64,000 nucleotides of DNA, from the NCBI RefSeq assembly GCF_003316875.1, contig NZ_QMIL01000003.1:186001-250000 (forward strand). Direction: 5' to 3'. A program made the position numbers and the translations under genes. Positions within the stretch are counted from its first letter, which is position 1; every line of letters starts with the position of its first letter. This document shows, piece by piece, positions 48,397 through 56,182 of this stretch. Under the pieces are notes generated by a model, which saw only the letters and a program-made list of their open reading frames with translations, did not search any database and had not been told where the DNA came from. The DNA is from Aliidiomarina celeris (GTDB taxonomy: Bacteria > Pseudomonadota > Gammaproteobacteria > Enterobacterales > Alteromonadaceae).

Positions 48397-49199
48397 GAAC
48401 CTTGCTCGCTTTTGCTGGCTACCCAGTTTGGGGTGCGCTTTTCTAAAAATGAACCTAATCCTTCTTGGCCTTCCGGCGACACACGAATTTCTGCAATACG
48501 GCGTACCGTTTCGGCAACGGTGTCTTGGTTCAAAGGGAGATTGGTCACGTCATGCACTAATTTTTTTGCAGCGGCGACCGCGGCAGGGCTGTTTTGCAGC
48601 AGGATGTCTAACCAGTTTGCCACTTGCTGTTGCGCGGCATTTTCGTCTGCTACCACCTCGTGTACTAAGCCTAAACGATACGCTTCGGCGGCGGAGAAAC
48701 GCTCTGCTGTAAGCATATAACGACGCGCTGCAGGGTTGCCCATGGCACGCACAACATAGGGGCTGATCACTGCTGGAATTAAGCCAATTTTTACTTCCGA
48801 CAAACAAAAACTCGCCCGTTCCGTAGCAACGACGAGGTCACAACAGGCGGCAAGACCAACGGCACCGCCAAAAGCAGCGCCTTGCACCAACGCGATGGTG
48901 GGAACTGTCAGTTGATCTAGCTCCCACATGAGCGCACCCAGCTCACCCGCGTCTTCCACGTTTTCTTGGTAGTTTTTGCTGGCCATGGAGCGCATCCAGT
49001 TCAAGTCGGCACCCGCAGAAAAACTTTTCCCTTCTGAACGCAATACCAACACTCGAGCCTGATTTTTCATGCGCACCTGCGCAAGTGCGGCTCTGAGTTC
49101 GCGGATCATGCTGTCGTCAAAAGCATTGTGTACCTCTGGACGATTCATGGTTAAGGTCGCGACACCGCGTGCGTCAATAGTTAAATCAACATAGCTCAT
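48393..49199 (-). CDS. liuC: 3-methylglutaconyl-CoA hydratase (crotonase family)
   Basis: 268 residues of the enoyl-CoA hydratase fold: VATLTMNRPEVHNAFDD near residue 13, SEGKSFSAGADLNWM near 55, and the oxyanion-hole/glutamate region GAAFGGAVGLAACCDLVVAT near 105. Its place between the two methylcrotonyl-CoA carboxylase genes identifies the substrate as 3-methylglutaconyl-CoA, giving HMG-CoA. Confidence 0.92.
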   Translation of the reverse strand: MSYVDLTIDARGVATLTMNRPEVHNAFDDSMIRELRAALAQVRMKNQARVLVLRSEGKSFSAGADLNWMRSMASKNYQENVEDAGELGALMWELDQLTVPTIALVQGAAFGGAVGLAACCDLVVATERASFCLSEVKIGLIPAVISPYVVRAMGNPAARRYMLTAERFSAAEAYRLGLVHEVVADENAAQQQVANWLDILLQNSPAAVAAAKKLVHDVTNLPLNQDTVAETVRRIAEIRVSPEGQEGLGSFLEKRTPNWVASKSEQGS

Positions 49200-49208
49200 A
49201 ACGCCTCC

Positions 49209-50816
49209 TTACATGCGGAACACGCCGAAACGTGTTTCTTCAATAGGTGCATTTAATGCCGCTGCAATGCTCAAACCCAACACGTTGCGCGTTTCTTTCG
49301 GGTCAATTATGCCGTCGTCCCATAACCGGCCCGACGCATAATAAGGGTGCCCTTGGCGCTCATAAGTGTCGATAATGGGCTGTTTAAATTTAGCTTCATC
49401 TTCAGCGCTCCAGTCTTCACCTTTGCGCGCTTTACCGTCGCGGGTTACTTGCGCCATTACACCCGCTGCCTGCTCTCCACCCATCACCGAAATGCGGGCG
49501 TTAGGCCACATGAACATGAGGGTAGGGTCGTAAGCGCGGCCACACATACCGTAATTACCGGCACCATAGCTACCACCAATTAACACGGTAAACTTCGGTA
49601 CTTTGGCACAGCTCACCGCGGTAACCATTTTGGCGCCATGCTTTGCAATACCTTCAGCTTCGTATTTTTTACCCACCATAAAGCCCGTGATGTTCTGCAA
49701 GAACACCAAAGGAATTTTGCGCTGGGCACAAAGCTCGATGAAGTGCGCACCTTTTTGCGCCGACTCGGAGAACAAAATACCGTTGTTGGCGACAATCCCC
49801 ACAGGGAAGCCATGAATGCGCGCAAAACCAGTGACTAAGGTGTTGCCGTAGTTTTGTTTAAACTCGTCAAAGTCAGAGTCGTCTACCACGCGGGCAATCA
49901 CTTCCCGTACATCGTAAGGTTTGCGTAGGTCGGTACCAACAATGCCGTAAATTTCTTCCGGAGCATAGCGGGGCGCTTTAACGGGCGCTTCGTCCAGCTT
50001 GGTACGCTCACCTCGGTTTAAACGGCTTACCGCTTTACGGGCTAAATCTAAGGCATGCTCGTCGTTTATAGCGAAGTGGTCGGCAACACCGGAAATGCGG
50101 GTATGTACGTCGGCACCGCCGAGCTCTTCCGCGCTCACTTCTTCACCCGTAGCGGCTTTCACCAATGGCGGGCCAGCGAGGAAAATGGTGCCTTGCTCTT
50201 TCACAATAATGGACTCATCGGCCATGGCAGGAACATAGGCACCACCGGCGGTACATAAACCCATTACCACTGCGATTTGTGGAATGCCTTTGGCCGACAT
50301 ATTGGCTTGGTTAAAGAAAATCCTGCCAAAATGATCGCGATCAGGAAATACATCGTCTTGGCGGGGCAGGTTGGCACCACCAGAATCGACCAGATAAATA
50401 CAGGGCAAGTGGCAACGCTCGGCGATTTCTTGTGCACGTAAATGCTTCTTCACCGTCAGCGGATAATAGGTTCCGCCTTTCACCGTAGCGTCGTTCGCAA
50501 CAATCATGCACTCGGTGCCTTGTACTCGACCAATACCAGCAACCACACCGGCTGCAGGTACGTAGTCATCGTATACGTCCCAAGCAGCGAACTGACCGAT
50601 TTCTAAAAACGGCGAGCCAGGGTCGATTAAGCGCTGAATACGATCGCGCGCCAATAACTTACCGCGCGCAACATGGCGCTCTTGGTAGCTTTTACCGCCG
50701 CCTTGACGAATTTGTTCGGCCTTCTCGTTAAGGTCGGCAACCACTTTGCTCATGGCTTCGTGGTTTGCAAGGAAAGCTTCGTCTCGTACATTTACTTTGC
50801 TTTGAAGAATCGCCAC
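49209..50816 (-). CDS. liuB: Methylcrotonyl-CoA carboxylase, carboxyltransferase beta subunit
   Basis: 535 residues of the acyl-CoA carboxyltransferase family; it starts [20 protein letters not shown]. It contains [30 protein letters not shown] near residue 145, typical of methylcrotonyl-specific enzymes, and [20 protein letters not shown] near 420. Works with LiuD. Ten bases separate it from liuC. Confidence 0.95.
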   Translation of the reverse strand: MAILQSKVNVRDEAFLANHEAMSKVVADLNEKAEQIRQGGGKSYQERHVARGKLLARDRIQRLIDPGSPFLEIGQFAAWDVYDDYVPAAGVVAGIGRVQGTECMIVANDATVKGGTYYPLTVKKHLRAQEIAERCHLPCIYLVDSGGANLPRQDDVFPDRDHFGRIFFNQANMSAKGIPQIAVVMGLCTAGGAYVPAMADESIIVKEQGTIFLAGPPLVKAATGEEVSAEELGGADVHTRISGVADHFAINDEHALDLARKAVSRLNRGERTKLDEAPVKAPRYAPEEIYGIVGTDLRKPYDVREVIARVVDDSDFDEFKQNYGNTLVTGFARIHGFPVGIVANNGILFSESAQKGAHFIELCAQRKIPLVFLQNITGFMVGKKYEAEGIAKHGAKMVTAVSCAKVPKFTVLIGGSYGAGNYGMCGRAYDPTLMFMWPNARISVMGGEQAAGVMAQVTRDGKARKGEDWSAEDEAKFKQPIIDTYERQGHPYYASGRLWDDGIIDPKETRNVLGLSIAAALNAPIEETRFGVFRM

Positions 50817-50841
50817 TGCGTTACTCCCTTATTCGTATGCG

Positions 50842-52014
50842 TTATTTGCTTTCGTTGAACAACTCGCGACCAATTAACATACGGCGAATTTCCGACGTGC
50901 CAGCACCAATTTCATAGAGTTTAGCATCTCGCAATAACCGGCCCGTGGCGTATTCGTTAATGTAGCCATTACCGCCTAACAGCTGAATTGCGTCTAATGC
51001 CATTTTCGTGGCAAGTTCTGCTGCGTAAAGAATAGCGCCGGCAGCGTCTTTGCGGGTGGTTTCGCCACGGTCGCAAGACTTAGCAACCGCATATACATAA
51101 GCGCGTGCAGCGTTCATTTGCGTATACATGTCGGCAAGTTTGCCTTGCACCAACTGGAACTGGCCAATTTCTTGACCAAACTGTGTGCGCTCGTGAACAT
51201 AAGGCACCACAATGTCCATACAGGCTTGCATAATACCCAGTGGGCCAGCAGCCAGAACGGCACGCTCATAGTCCAAACCGCTCATGAGTACCTTCACGCC
51301 CTCATTTAAACCACCGAGAATATTCTCGGCAGGAACGCGCGCGTCTTCGAATACTAGCTCACAGGTGTTCGATCCGCGCATACCGAGTTTGTCGAGCTTT
51401 TGCGCCGTGCTAAAACCCGGTGTGTTGGCTTTTTCAATAATAAAGGCGGTAATACCTTTTGAGCCCGCGCTCGGCTCTGTTTTTGCGTACACCACCAGAA
51501 TGTCAGCGTCAGGACCATTGGTGATCCACATTTTATTACCGTTCAAAATATAGTGATCGCCGTCTTTCTTTGCATGCAGCTTCATGCTCACTACATCAGA
51601 GCCTGCATTCGGCTCACTCATGGCCAGCGCGCCCACATGCTCGCCGGTCACCAACTTCGGTAAATACTTTTCTTTTTGTGCTTGGGTGCCGTTAATTTTA
51701 ATTTGGTTCACGCAGAGGTTGGAGTGAGCGCCATAGCTCAAGCCGACAGAAGCAGAAGCACGACTGATCTCTTCCATAGCAATCACATGCTCAAGGTAAC
51801 CCATGCCTGAGCCGCCAAACTCTTCCGGAACCGTAATGCCCAGCAAGCCCATATCGCCAAACTTGCGCCATAGATCCGCAGGGAATTCATTGGCTTCGTC
51901 TATGGCAGCAGCGCGCGGGGCGATTTCTTCACGAGCGAACCCGTTTACGGCTTCGCGCAGCATATCTGCGGTTTCACCCAAATCGAAGTTGAGAGATTTA
52001 AATTGGCTAATCAT
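50842..52014 (-). CDS. liuA: Isovaleryl-CoA dehydrogenase
   Basis: 390 residues, acyl-CoA dehydrogenase fold: [23 protein letters not shown] near residue 58, [19 protein letters not shown] near 132, [21 protein letters not shown], and the isovaleryl-type C-terminus [35 protein letters not shown]. Oxidises isovaleryl-CoA to 3-methylcrotonyl-CoA, reducing ETF. First enzyme gene of the operon, 21 bases after liuR. Confidence 0.96.
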   Translation of the reverse strand: MISQFKSLNFDLGETADMLREAVNGFAREEIAPRAAAIDEANEFPADLWRKFGDMGLLGITVPEEFGGSGMGYLEHVIAMEEISRASASVGLSYGAHSNLCVNQIKINGTQAQKEKYLPKLVTGEHVGALAMSEPNAGSDVVSMKLHAKKDGDHYILNGNKMWITNGPDADILVVYAKTEPSAGSKGITAFIIEKANTPGFSTAQKLDKLGMRGSNTCELVFEDARVPAENILGGLNEGVKVLMSGLDYERAVLAAGPLGIMQACMDIVVPYVHERTQFGQEIGQFQLVQGKLADMYTQMNAARAYVYAVAKSCDRGETTRKDAAGAILYAAELATKMALDAIQLLGGNGYINEYATGRLLRDAKLYEIGAGTSEIRRMLIGRELFNESK

Positions 52015-52035
52015 TACTGGCTCCTAACATACGGC

Positions 52036-52455
52036 TTATTTTAAAGTTTTTAATTCGAGTTCAGCGCGACAACCGGCTTCCACTGCAGTGAGTTCATGCA
52101 GGACCACCTTAATGTCGTCGAGCTGTTGATGAAGGGCTGATTTTTTATCTTCAATGAGCTTTAGCATGGTTTGTAACTGATTCACGCTGCTGCCATCGCG
52201 GTCATACATGTCGAAAAGGGTGCGGGTTTCCGCTAAGGTAAAGCCTAAACGTTTACCGCGAAGAATAAGTTTTAAGCGAACCCGATCTTTCTGGTGATAA
52301 ATGCGGGTTTGGCCGCGCCGTTCTGGGGTAAGAAGACCCTGATCTTCATAAAAGCGAATGCTACGTGTGGTAATGTCGAACTCACGCGCTAAATCGCCAA
52401 TGCTAAAGTGGTCTTGTGTGCGCCGCACGCGCTCAGGGTTCGTGGCAAATTCCAT
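52036..52455 (-). CDS. liuR: MerR-family regulator LiuR
   Basis: 139 residues from the ATG at 52455 (GAGAGAA upstream); a TTG at 52470 would add five residues. A MerR DNA-binding domain is clear (FSIGDLAREFDITTRSIRFYEDQGLLTPERRGQTRIY), followed by a coiled coil and a short tail with a single cysteine in EAGCRAELEL. LiuR controls branched-chain amino-acid breakdown; here it heads its own operon and a LiuR-like box lies 57 bases upstream. Confidence 0.93.
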   Translation of the reverse strand: MEFATNPERVRRTQDHFSIGDLAREFDITTRSIRFYEDQGLLTPERRGQTRIYHQKDRVRLKLILRGKRLGFTLAETRTLFDMYDRDGSSVNQLQTMLKLIEDKKSALHQQLDDIKVVLHELTAVEAGCRAELELKTLK

Positions 52456-52511
52456 GATGAATTCTCTCAAGTAAGCAGCCCCAACGGACGATGAGCCTAG
52501 CTTAGTTGAAG

Positions 52512-52527
52512 TTGACGTTAACGTAAA
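52512..52527 (-). promoter_or_regulatory. LiuR operator upstream of liuR
   Basis: TTGACGTTAACGTAAA is a near-palindrome built on ACGTTAACGT and fits the known LiuR box of gammaproteobacteria. It is in the liuR leader. On the minus strand it overlaps a possible TTTACG -35 element 17 bases from TAAGCT, which suits promoter control by a MerR protein. Confidence 0.75.
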
Positions 52528-52577
52528 GTGTCGAGCGGCAGGTTGCTGGTAAAGTAGGCGAGTTGCGGGGAGGGGGA

Positions 52578-53114
52578 TTAAGTGTTCACGCGTTTAAAGC
52601 GAAAGTAGGCGAATTCTTGAATCTTCTGAGCTGGAGTGATGTGCGCTTCAGTGCGTTCCTCTAGCAACTTAAAGCCGGGTCCAAGCTCAGCTTTCAACTT
52701 CTCAGCGTCATATTGAATTACCGGCAAGCCACTGCACTTTTCCGGTCCTCCGATAGCAAAGGACGCAAGAATAAGGTGCCCACTTACAGGTAGTGCATTT
52801 TTTAAAGCCTTTGCGTACCTTTGACGATCTTCGGCGTTCACTAAAAAGTGAAACACCGCGCGATCGTGCCAGAGCCCATACTGGCGAGTCGGTGAGAAGG
52901 CCCTAATATCGGACTCAATCCAATCAATCGTACTGGCTTCAGAGCCAAGACGTACGCGCGAAGCCGTCAATGCAGCCCCGGAAACATCCAGCACAGAGAT
53001 ATTGCGCTGACCCATCGCTAGCAAGTGGTCCACCAGAACCGATGCGCCGCCCCCAGCATCAATAATAGGCTCGGATGCGTATAAGACCAAGAACAAAACC
53101 AAGTACGCCAGCAA
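52578..53114 (-). pseudogene. SAM-dependent methyltransferase, 5'-truncated
   Basis: The frame encodes 178 residues. From about residue 14 it reads as a class I methyltransferase: SEPIIDAGGGASVLVDHLL (SAM loop), ISVLDVSGAALTASRVRL, DIRAFSPTRQYGLWHDRAVFHFL. Homologues normally have 35-50 more residues before the SAM loop (a WY-containing segment); here these are replaced by a hydrophobic run without a pattern, so the 5' end appears lost. It lies at the outer edge of the left cassette array and is probably a broken cassette gene. An active short form cannot be excluded. Confidence 0.65.
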
Positions 53115-53172
53115 GAGCAGGGGTTTCAGTTTTGCGGCGCCCTAAGTAATAAGCAACGAGCCCAACCTAGAT

Positions 53173-53271
53173 TCAACTAATCAAAGCACATGCTAAAAGA
53201 AATTGACCCGCAACAGTATCGATCAATCGATAGAGGTTGCTGCGCGCCTCGGTAGCAGTAATGCCCGCCAT
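53173..53271 (-). pseudogene. Remnant of a Phd/YefM-type antitoxin gene
   Basis: A 32-codon frame starting MAGITATEARSNLYRLIDTV is the typical N-terminus of a YefM/Axe antitoxin, preceded by AAGAGGT as ribosome site. After GQ the match ends and the frame closes at once. The rest of the antitoxin and any toxin are gone. It sits between a partial attC and the truncated methyltransferase gene, marking a deletion at the array edge. Confidence 0.7.
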
Positions 53272-53292
53272 GGTGTACCTCTTGAAGCGTTT

Positions 53293-53299
53293 GTTATGC
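53293..53299 (-). other. Partial attC (R'' box only)
   Basis: On the minus strand GCATAACAAACGC reads as the start of an attC site of the same type as those at 55286 and 60420, but no matching GTTRRRY half follows; the antitoxin remnant follows instead. It is taken as an attC cut by deletion. Confidence 0.5.
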
Positions 53300-53333
53300 G
53301 CCTTGCCTTTGAAGTTACTTAATACCATAATTA

Positions 53334-53350
53334 GGTACTTCTTGGTACTT
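53334..53350 (+). promoter_or_regulatory. Direct repeat GGTACTT before parD
   Basis: GGTACTT occurs at 53334-53340 and 53344-53350, ten bases apart centre to centre (one helical turn), just upstream of the ribosome site of parD. It is a plausible binding site for the ribbon-helix-helix antitoxin. Confidence 0.45.
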
Positions 53351-53364
53351 TGGAGATGAAATTT

Positions 53365-53607
53365 ATGGCTAAGAACACAAGTATTACCCTTGGTGAACAC
53401 TTTGATGGTTTTATTACAAACCAAATTCAAAGTGGGCGTTATGGCTCTGCAAGTGAAGTTATTCGCTCAGCTTTGCGTTTACTCGAAAACCAAGAGACTA
53501 AACTGCAGACTCTCCGTCAACTACTTGTTGAAGGTGAACAAAGTGGTGACGCTGATTATGACCTTGATAGTTTCATCAATGAACTTGATAGTGAAACTAA
53601 TAGTTGA
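53365..53607 (+). CDS. parD: Antitoxin ParD
   Basis: 80 residues from the ATG at 53365, nine bases after GGAG. AKNTSITLGEHFDGFITNQIQSGRYGSASEVIRSALRLLENQE is the classic ParD ribbon-helix-helix start; the acidic C-terminus binds and neutralises ParE. Stop overlaps the parE start (TTGA). The pair runs on the plus strand, opposite to the left array in which it sits. Confidence 0.9.
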   Translation: MAKNTSITLGEHFDGFITNQIQSGRYGSASEVIRSALRLLENQETKLQTLRQLLVEGEQSGDADYDLDSFINELDSETNS

Positions 53608-53903
53608 AACCATTTATTCTTACAACTGCAGCCAAAACCGATTTGCTTGATATCGCTTTATTTACTCAACGCCGTTGGGGCAAAGAGCAGCGAAACATCT
53701 ACTTAAAGCAATTTGACGATTCATTTTGGCTTTTGGCTAAAAATCCCGACATCGGCAAATCATGTGATGAAATTAGAGATGGTTACCGTAAATTTCCTCA
53801 AGGTAGCCATGTGATTTTTTATCAGCAAACGGGCAGCCAACAGATTAGAGTCGTCCGTATTTTACATAAGAGTATGGATGTTAATCCGACCTTTGGCGCA
53901 TAA
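53604..53903 (+). CDS. parE: Toxin ParE
   Basis: 99 residues, TTG start overlapping the parD stop. The pattern FILTTAAKTDLLDIALFTQRRWGKEQRNIYLKQ, then GKSCDEIRDGYRKFPQGSHVIFY and VVRILHKSMD, is ParE of the gyrase-poison branch. The stop TAA lies inside the GCATAAC of the attC at 53898, so cassette recombination would preserve the gene end exactly. Confidence 0.9.
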   Translation: MKPFILTTAAKTDLLDIALFTQRRWGKEQRNIYLKQFDDSFWLLAKNPDIGKSCDEIRDGYRKFPQGSHVIFYQQTGSQQIRVVRILHKSMDVNPTFGA

Positions 53904-53955
53904 CGCCACAAACAGCGGGGAGCATAGCGAATCCGCTACTTTGTTTTGTTATAAC
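53898..53955 (-). repeat. attC recombination site (left array)
   Basis: 58 bases with GCATAAC at the left and GTTATAAC at the right. On the minus strand it opens with TTATAACAAAAC and closes with GGCGTTATGC, the orientation expected for a cassette whose gene lies to the right on the minus strand. It contains an internal imperfect hairpin (AGCGGGGAGCATAGCGAATCCGCT). Both neighbouring toxin genes, which converge, have their stop codons in it. Confidence 0.82.
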
Positions 53956-54239
53956 TTTTTCTCATTTTCCTTGCTGTGCCAAACTCTCAAAATATAAACA
54001 ATACCACTGGTGATTAAATACCGGACGGTGTAATCACCAATATATAGATCTCGGATTTTTTCAGGATCAGGCGCTTTTATGACCGGCAAGCCAATTTCAG
54101 GGAATTGCTTTAGTTTGAAAATTCCTTCTTGAAGATCAATTGCGATTCTTCGTGCGGCGTAAGGATTCTTAACCTCAACAAACTCGACAACCCGTTGAAG
54201 GTCTTTCATCGACTCTGGGGAATATTCAACTTCTATCAT
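53949..54239 (-). CDS. RelE/ParE-family toxin
   Basis: 96 residues: VEYSPESMKDLQRVVEFVEVKNPYAARRIAIDLQEGI, then FPEIGLPVIKAPDPEKIRDLYIGDYTVRYLITSGIVYILRVWHSKE, the RelE/ParE fold of the plasmid-stabilisation group. ATG overlaps the antitoxin stop. Its last codons lie in attC. Likely an mRNA interferase or gyrase poison; which is unclear. Confidence 0.85.
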   Translation of the reverse strand: MIEVEYSPESMKDLQRVVEFVEVKNPYAARRIAIDLQEGIFKLKQFPEIGLPVIKAPDPEKIRDLYIGDYTVRYLITSGIVYILRVWHSKENEKKL

Positions 54240-54499
54240 TTCGGTGGCTCTTTGCGCTCACCAGTGCCCCAGCTGTTTAGCCAGGCATTCACATCTGCTT
54301 CAGCAATGGATTTACCTGCTTTAATAGACTCTAGAGCCGCCAGAGTGTCTGCCCACCGAGACTCCTCTACGGACTGCCTTGCCAAGAATTCTTTAATCGC
54401 TTGATTTATAAGGTAATTCTTGCTTCTATCTAGCTTGCTAGCTAAAAATTCAAGTGGCTTATCTATGTCATCTGCTAGCCGAATACTTGTAATACCCAT
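54236..54499 (-). CDS. CopG/ribbon-helix-helix antitoxin
   Basis: 87 residues from the ATG at 54499 preceded by GGAGAG; the longer frame to 54550 runs through the operator and is rejected. ITSIRLADDIDKPLEFLASKLDRSKNYLINQAIKEFLARQ is a RHH DNA-binding domain, and the acidic C-terminus is the toxin-binding part. Forms a pair with the RelE/ParE toxin immediately downstream (ATGA overlap). Confidence 0.87.
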   Translation of the reverse strand: MGITSIRLADDIDKPLEFLASKLDRSKNYLINQAIKEFLARQSVEESRWADTLAALESIKAGKSIAEADVNAWLNSWGTGERKEPPK

Positions 54500-54512
54500 T
54501 GAAACGCTCTCC

Positions 54513-54541
54513 TGTACTAGTTTGTAATACATTTTAGTACA
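54513..54541. promoter_or_regulatory. Nested-palindrome operator before the CopG antitoxin
   Basis: TGTACTA (54513-54519) and TAGTACA (54535-54541) form perfect outer arms, and the centred TGTAATACA (54523-54531) is itself symmetric. The three elements are evenly spaced, as expected for cooperative RHH dimers. They lie 14 bases upstream of the antitoxin start. Confidence 0.65.
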
Positions 54542-54566
54542 TGGGAGCACTCAAGGCTAGAGTGAT

Positions 54567-54644
54567 TTATAACACCCGCCATCATCGGCGACAAAACCGC
54601 AGCGATGCGGAGGGTTTGGCATCCTGTGCATGGCCTGGTTATGT
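54567..54644 (-). repeat. attC recombination site (left array)
   Basis: 78 bases; on the minus strand it runs from ACATAACCAGGCC to GGTGTTATAA, with an inner hairpin around CCTCCGCATCGCTGCGG. It closely matches the plus-strand attC at 58688-58765 along its whole length, which shows the two arrays share cassette ancestry and are oppositely oriented. The stop codon of the toxin gene lies inside it. Confidence 0.87.
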
Positions 54645-54938
54645 TTCGTTTGCTGGTAATTCGAGCTGCCTCTCACTCCGCCAGACTCGTATGAGCACAA
54701 CCTCTTTAGCCTGACTGAGATAGACAACTCGAAATGGCGCGTGAATCAATTCGCGAATATGATCCATGTTGAATTCAGGAACAACACGGCCAGCATCAGG
54801 GTGGAGCTGAAGTATTTCGCTATGCTCCAAGATCGCAGCCACGAAATCATCACCGATATGTGGCACATCCTGCTCTTTGTAATGCTCCTGAATAGCCTGT
54901 AGGTCTTCAAGTGCGGACTGTGCGATGCGTAATTCCAT
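54639..54938 (-). CDS. RelE/ParE-family toxin
   Basis: 99 residues: LRIAQSALEDLQAIQEHYKEQ, IGDDFVAAILEHSEILQLHPDAGRVVPEF, IRELIHAPFRVVYLSQAKEVVLIRVWRSERQL, the RelE/ParE toxin fold. The C-terminal residues PANET are encoded by attC sequence. Preceded by a Phd/YefM antitoxin gene 15 bases upstream. Confidence 0.88.
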   Translation of the reverse strand: MELRIAQSALEDLQAIQEHYKEQDVPHIGDDFVAAILEHSEILQLHPDAGRVVPEFNMDHIRELIHAPFRVVYLSQAKEVVLIRVWRSERQLELPANET

Positions 54939-54953
54939 TTACTTGATGCCCAT

Positions 54954-55223
54954 TTATTTGATGCCGAGGGTTTTCTTGGCGTCCTCCAACGATACGGTGT
55001 TGCCCTCGCGAACATCTATAAGCCCCTGCGCCACCGCCTTTACAAAGCGCAATTCCTCTGCGGTTTTCTCATAATCCTCGAGCCCCTGAACAACCGCTAC
55101 GCCGCGACCACGACTTGTAAGCAGAATTGGGCGATGCGTATCCTGTGCTCGGCCAACCACCTTTCCGGGATTGATCTTCAGATCTGATAGAGGAATGACA
55201 TCCTCGGAAAATTTCACTTGCAT
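54954..55223 (-). CDS. Phd/YefM-family antitoxin
   Basis: 89 residues: VKFSEDVIPLSDLKINPGKVVGRAQDTHRPILLTSRGRGVAVVQGLEDYEKT is the Phd/YefM DNA-binding fold, and the tail binds toxin. Partner of the RelE/ParE gene downstream. The leader at 55224-55260 has GGTAC-like repeats that may be its operator. Confidence 0.88.
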   Translation of the reverse strand: MQVKFSEDVIPLSDLKINPGKVVGRAQDTHRPILLTSRGRGVAVVQGLEDYEKTAEELRFVKAVAQGLIDVREGNTVSLEDAKKTLGIK

Positions 55224-55285
55224 AGTGGTTACCTAGTCAACAATTAGTACCATTAATAGCACCAGTTAACAGGTGCGGTCAAGAA

Positions 55286-55360
55286 GCATAACGCCTCAAT
55301 AACCGGCGCAGCTTTGCTGCGTCCGGCGCCGAAGGCGCGTAGTTAATTGACTTGTTATGT
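55286..55360 (-). repeat. attC recombination site (left array)
   Basis: 75 bases; on the minus strand it opens ACATAACAAGTCAATTAAC and closes TTGAGGCGTTATGC, with the complementary stretches TCAATTAAC and GGTTATTGA forming the outer stem and a GC-rich hairpin inside (GGCGCCGGACGCAGC region). This is the first attC from the left attI copy. Confidence 0.88.
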
Positions 55361-55361
55361 T

Positions 55362-55862
55362 TCATAGCTGCACCGGCCTTAACCAAAGGCTAATAAATGC
55401 AGCACCTACGCTGAGGGAATTAGCCACCAGCAACCAGAAAAATGCTTTGCTTTTAAATCTGAACTGTGGATAAAACCACTTTTTATAGACCGCACCCTCA
55501 AGTAGACCATTAACCAAACAGCCTAGAACAAAGGTAGCACCCCATGTAATTGGATTAAACGTGCCCCAGCTAAAGGCCCAGTTTATGACTGATCCTGGAA
55601 ATAGCTCCCATGCTATGCCAGCTAACGGAATCAAAATTATACCCGCAACAGCAGAAACGGCGTTTGCAGATACGGTAGCGATTGAAGCCTTTTGGGTAGG
55701 AAGGGTAAAAAGCCATTTTATAAAGAAAAACTCAACTAACAGACCAATGCTAATTGCCCACCATGAAAAAAGGCGTGTTTCTAAATAGAGTGCCGGCCAA
55801 ACAACATTTGCGTAAGCAGCCGTTGGGAGAAGCAAAAGTATAAATATTAGCGGCTTACGCAC
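55362..55862 (-). CDS. Cassette-encoded membrane protein, function unknown
   Basis: 166 residues from the ATG at 55862; a GTG at 55880 would add six. A signal-like start (PLIFILLLLPTAAYANVVWP) is followed by three or four hydrophobic segments. It resembles membrane proteins often found in integron cassettes but I cannot name a family. First cassette of the left array: only about 20 bases separate the recombination point in the attI copy from the ATG, with AAGGAG between. Confidence 0.65.
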   Translation of the reverse strand: MRKPLIFILLLLPTAAYANVVWPALYLETRLFSWWAISIGLLVEFFFIKWLFTLPTQKASIATVSANAVSAVAGIILIPLAGIAWELFPGSVINWAFSWGTFNPITWGATFVLGCLVNGLLEGAVYKKWFYPQFRFKSKAFFWLLVANSLSVGAAFISLWLRPVQL

Positions 55863-55880
55863 CATCTCTCCTTGAAACAC

Positions 55881-55971
55881 AACATTTGAATACTAAGCAT
55901 GCGCGGTGTATTGGACGGATGAATCGTGCGGGAGGGCTTATGGTTACTGCTGATGTCATAACGTGCTCCCT
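55881..55971 (-). other. attI-like site, left copy
   Basis: Read on the minus strand, this 91-base block ends in CAATACACCGCGCATGCTTA...AAATGTT (outer 33 bases 55881-55913) and then meets the first cassette at GTT/GTGTTTC. An inverted copy lies at 57259-57349: the outer 33 bases differ at one position, and by ungapped hand alignment about 63 of 91 positions agree overall. It lies 212-302 bases upstream of the integrase start, where attI is expected. The remaining 211 bases up to intI hold its promoter region, in which I see no clear LexA box. Confidence 0.75.
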
Positions 55972-56182
55972 ACATTCATATGGCACAAACCGTGCGTGCT
56001 TATTTATTCTGATGATGGCGACATTATTGTCGCTCGTTTTCTGTTCAATGTTTCGACTCTAGCGTGCTTGAGGACGATCGGCAAGCGGATAATATGCGCG
56101 ATTGTGCAGCAAACTGAGCATTCATTTAGCGTGGTTTTGGTCTACGATCATTTAACTAGCCAATAACAACGGATGTTAGCTC

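Noticed and set aside
53160-53166. GTTGGGC on the minus strand as the closing half of the partial attC at 53293
   Set aside because: It fits the GTTRRRY consensus, but the 140-base interval contains the YefM fragment and the ends do not pair like an attC stem; probably chance.
53272-53430. Upstream part of the 85-codon minus-strand frame that contains the YefM fragment
   Set aside because: Only the last 32 codons resemble a protein family; the earlier codons run through the parD start and operator on the other strand.
55963-56166. 67-codon plus-strand frame upstream of intI
   Set aside because: It occupies the intI leader, has no ribosome site and no family resemblance.
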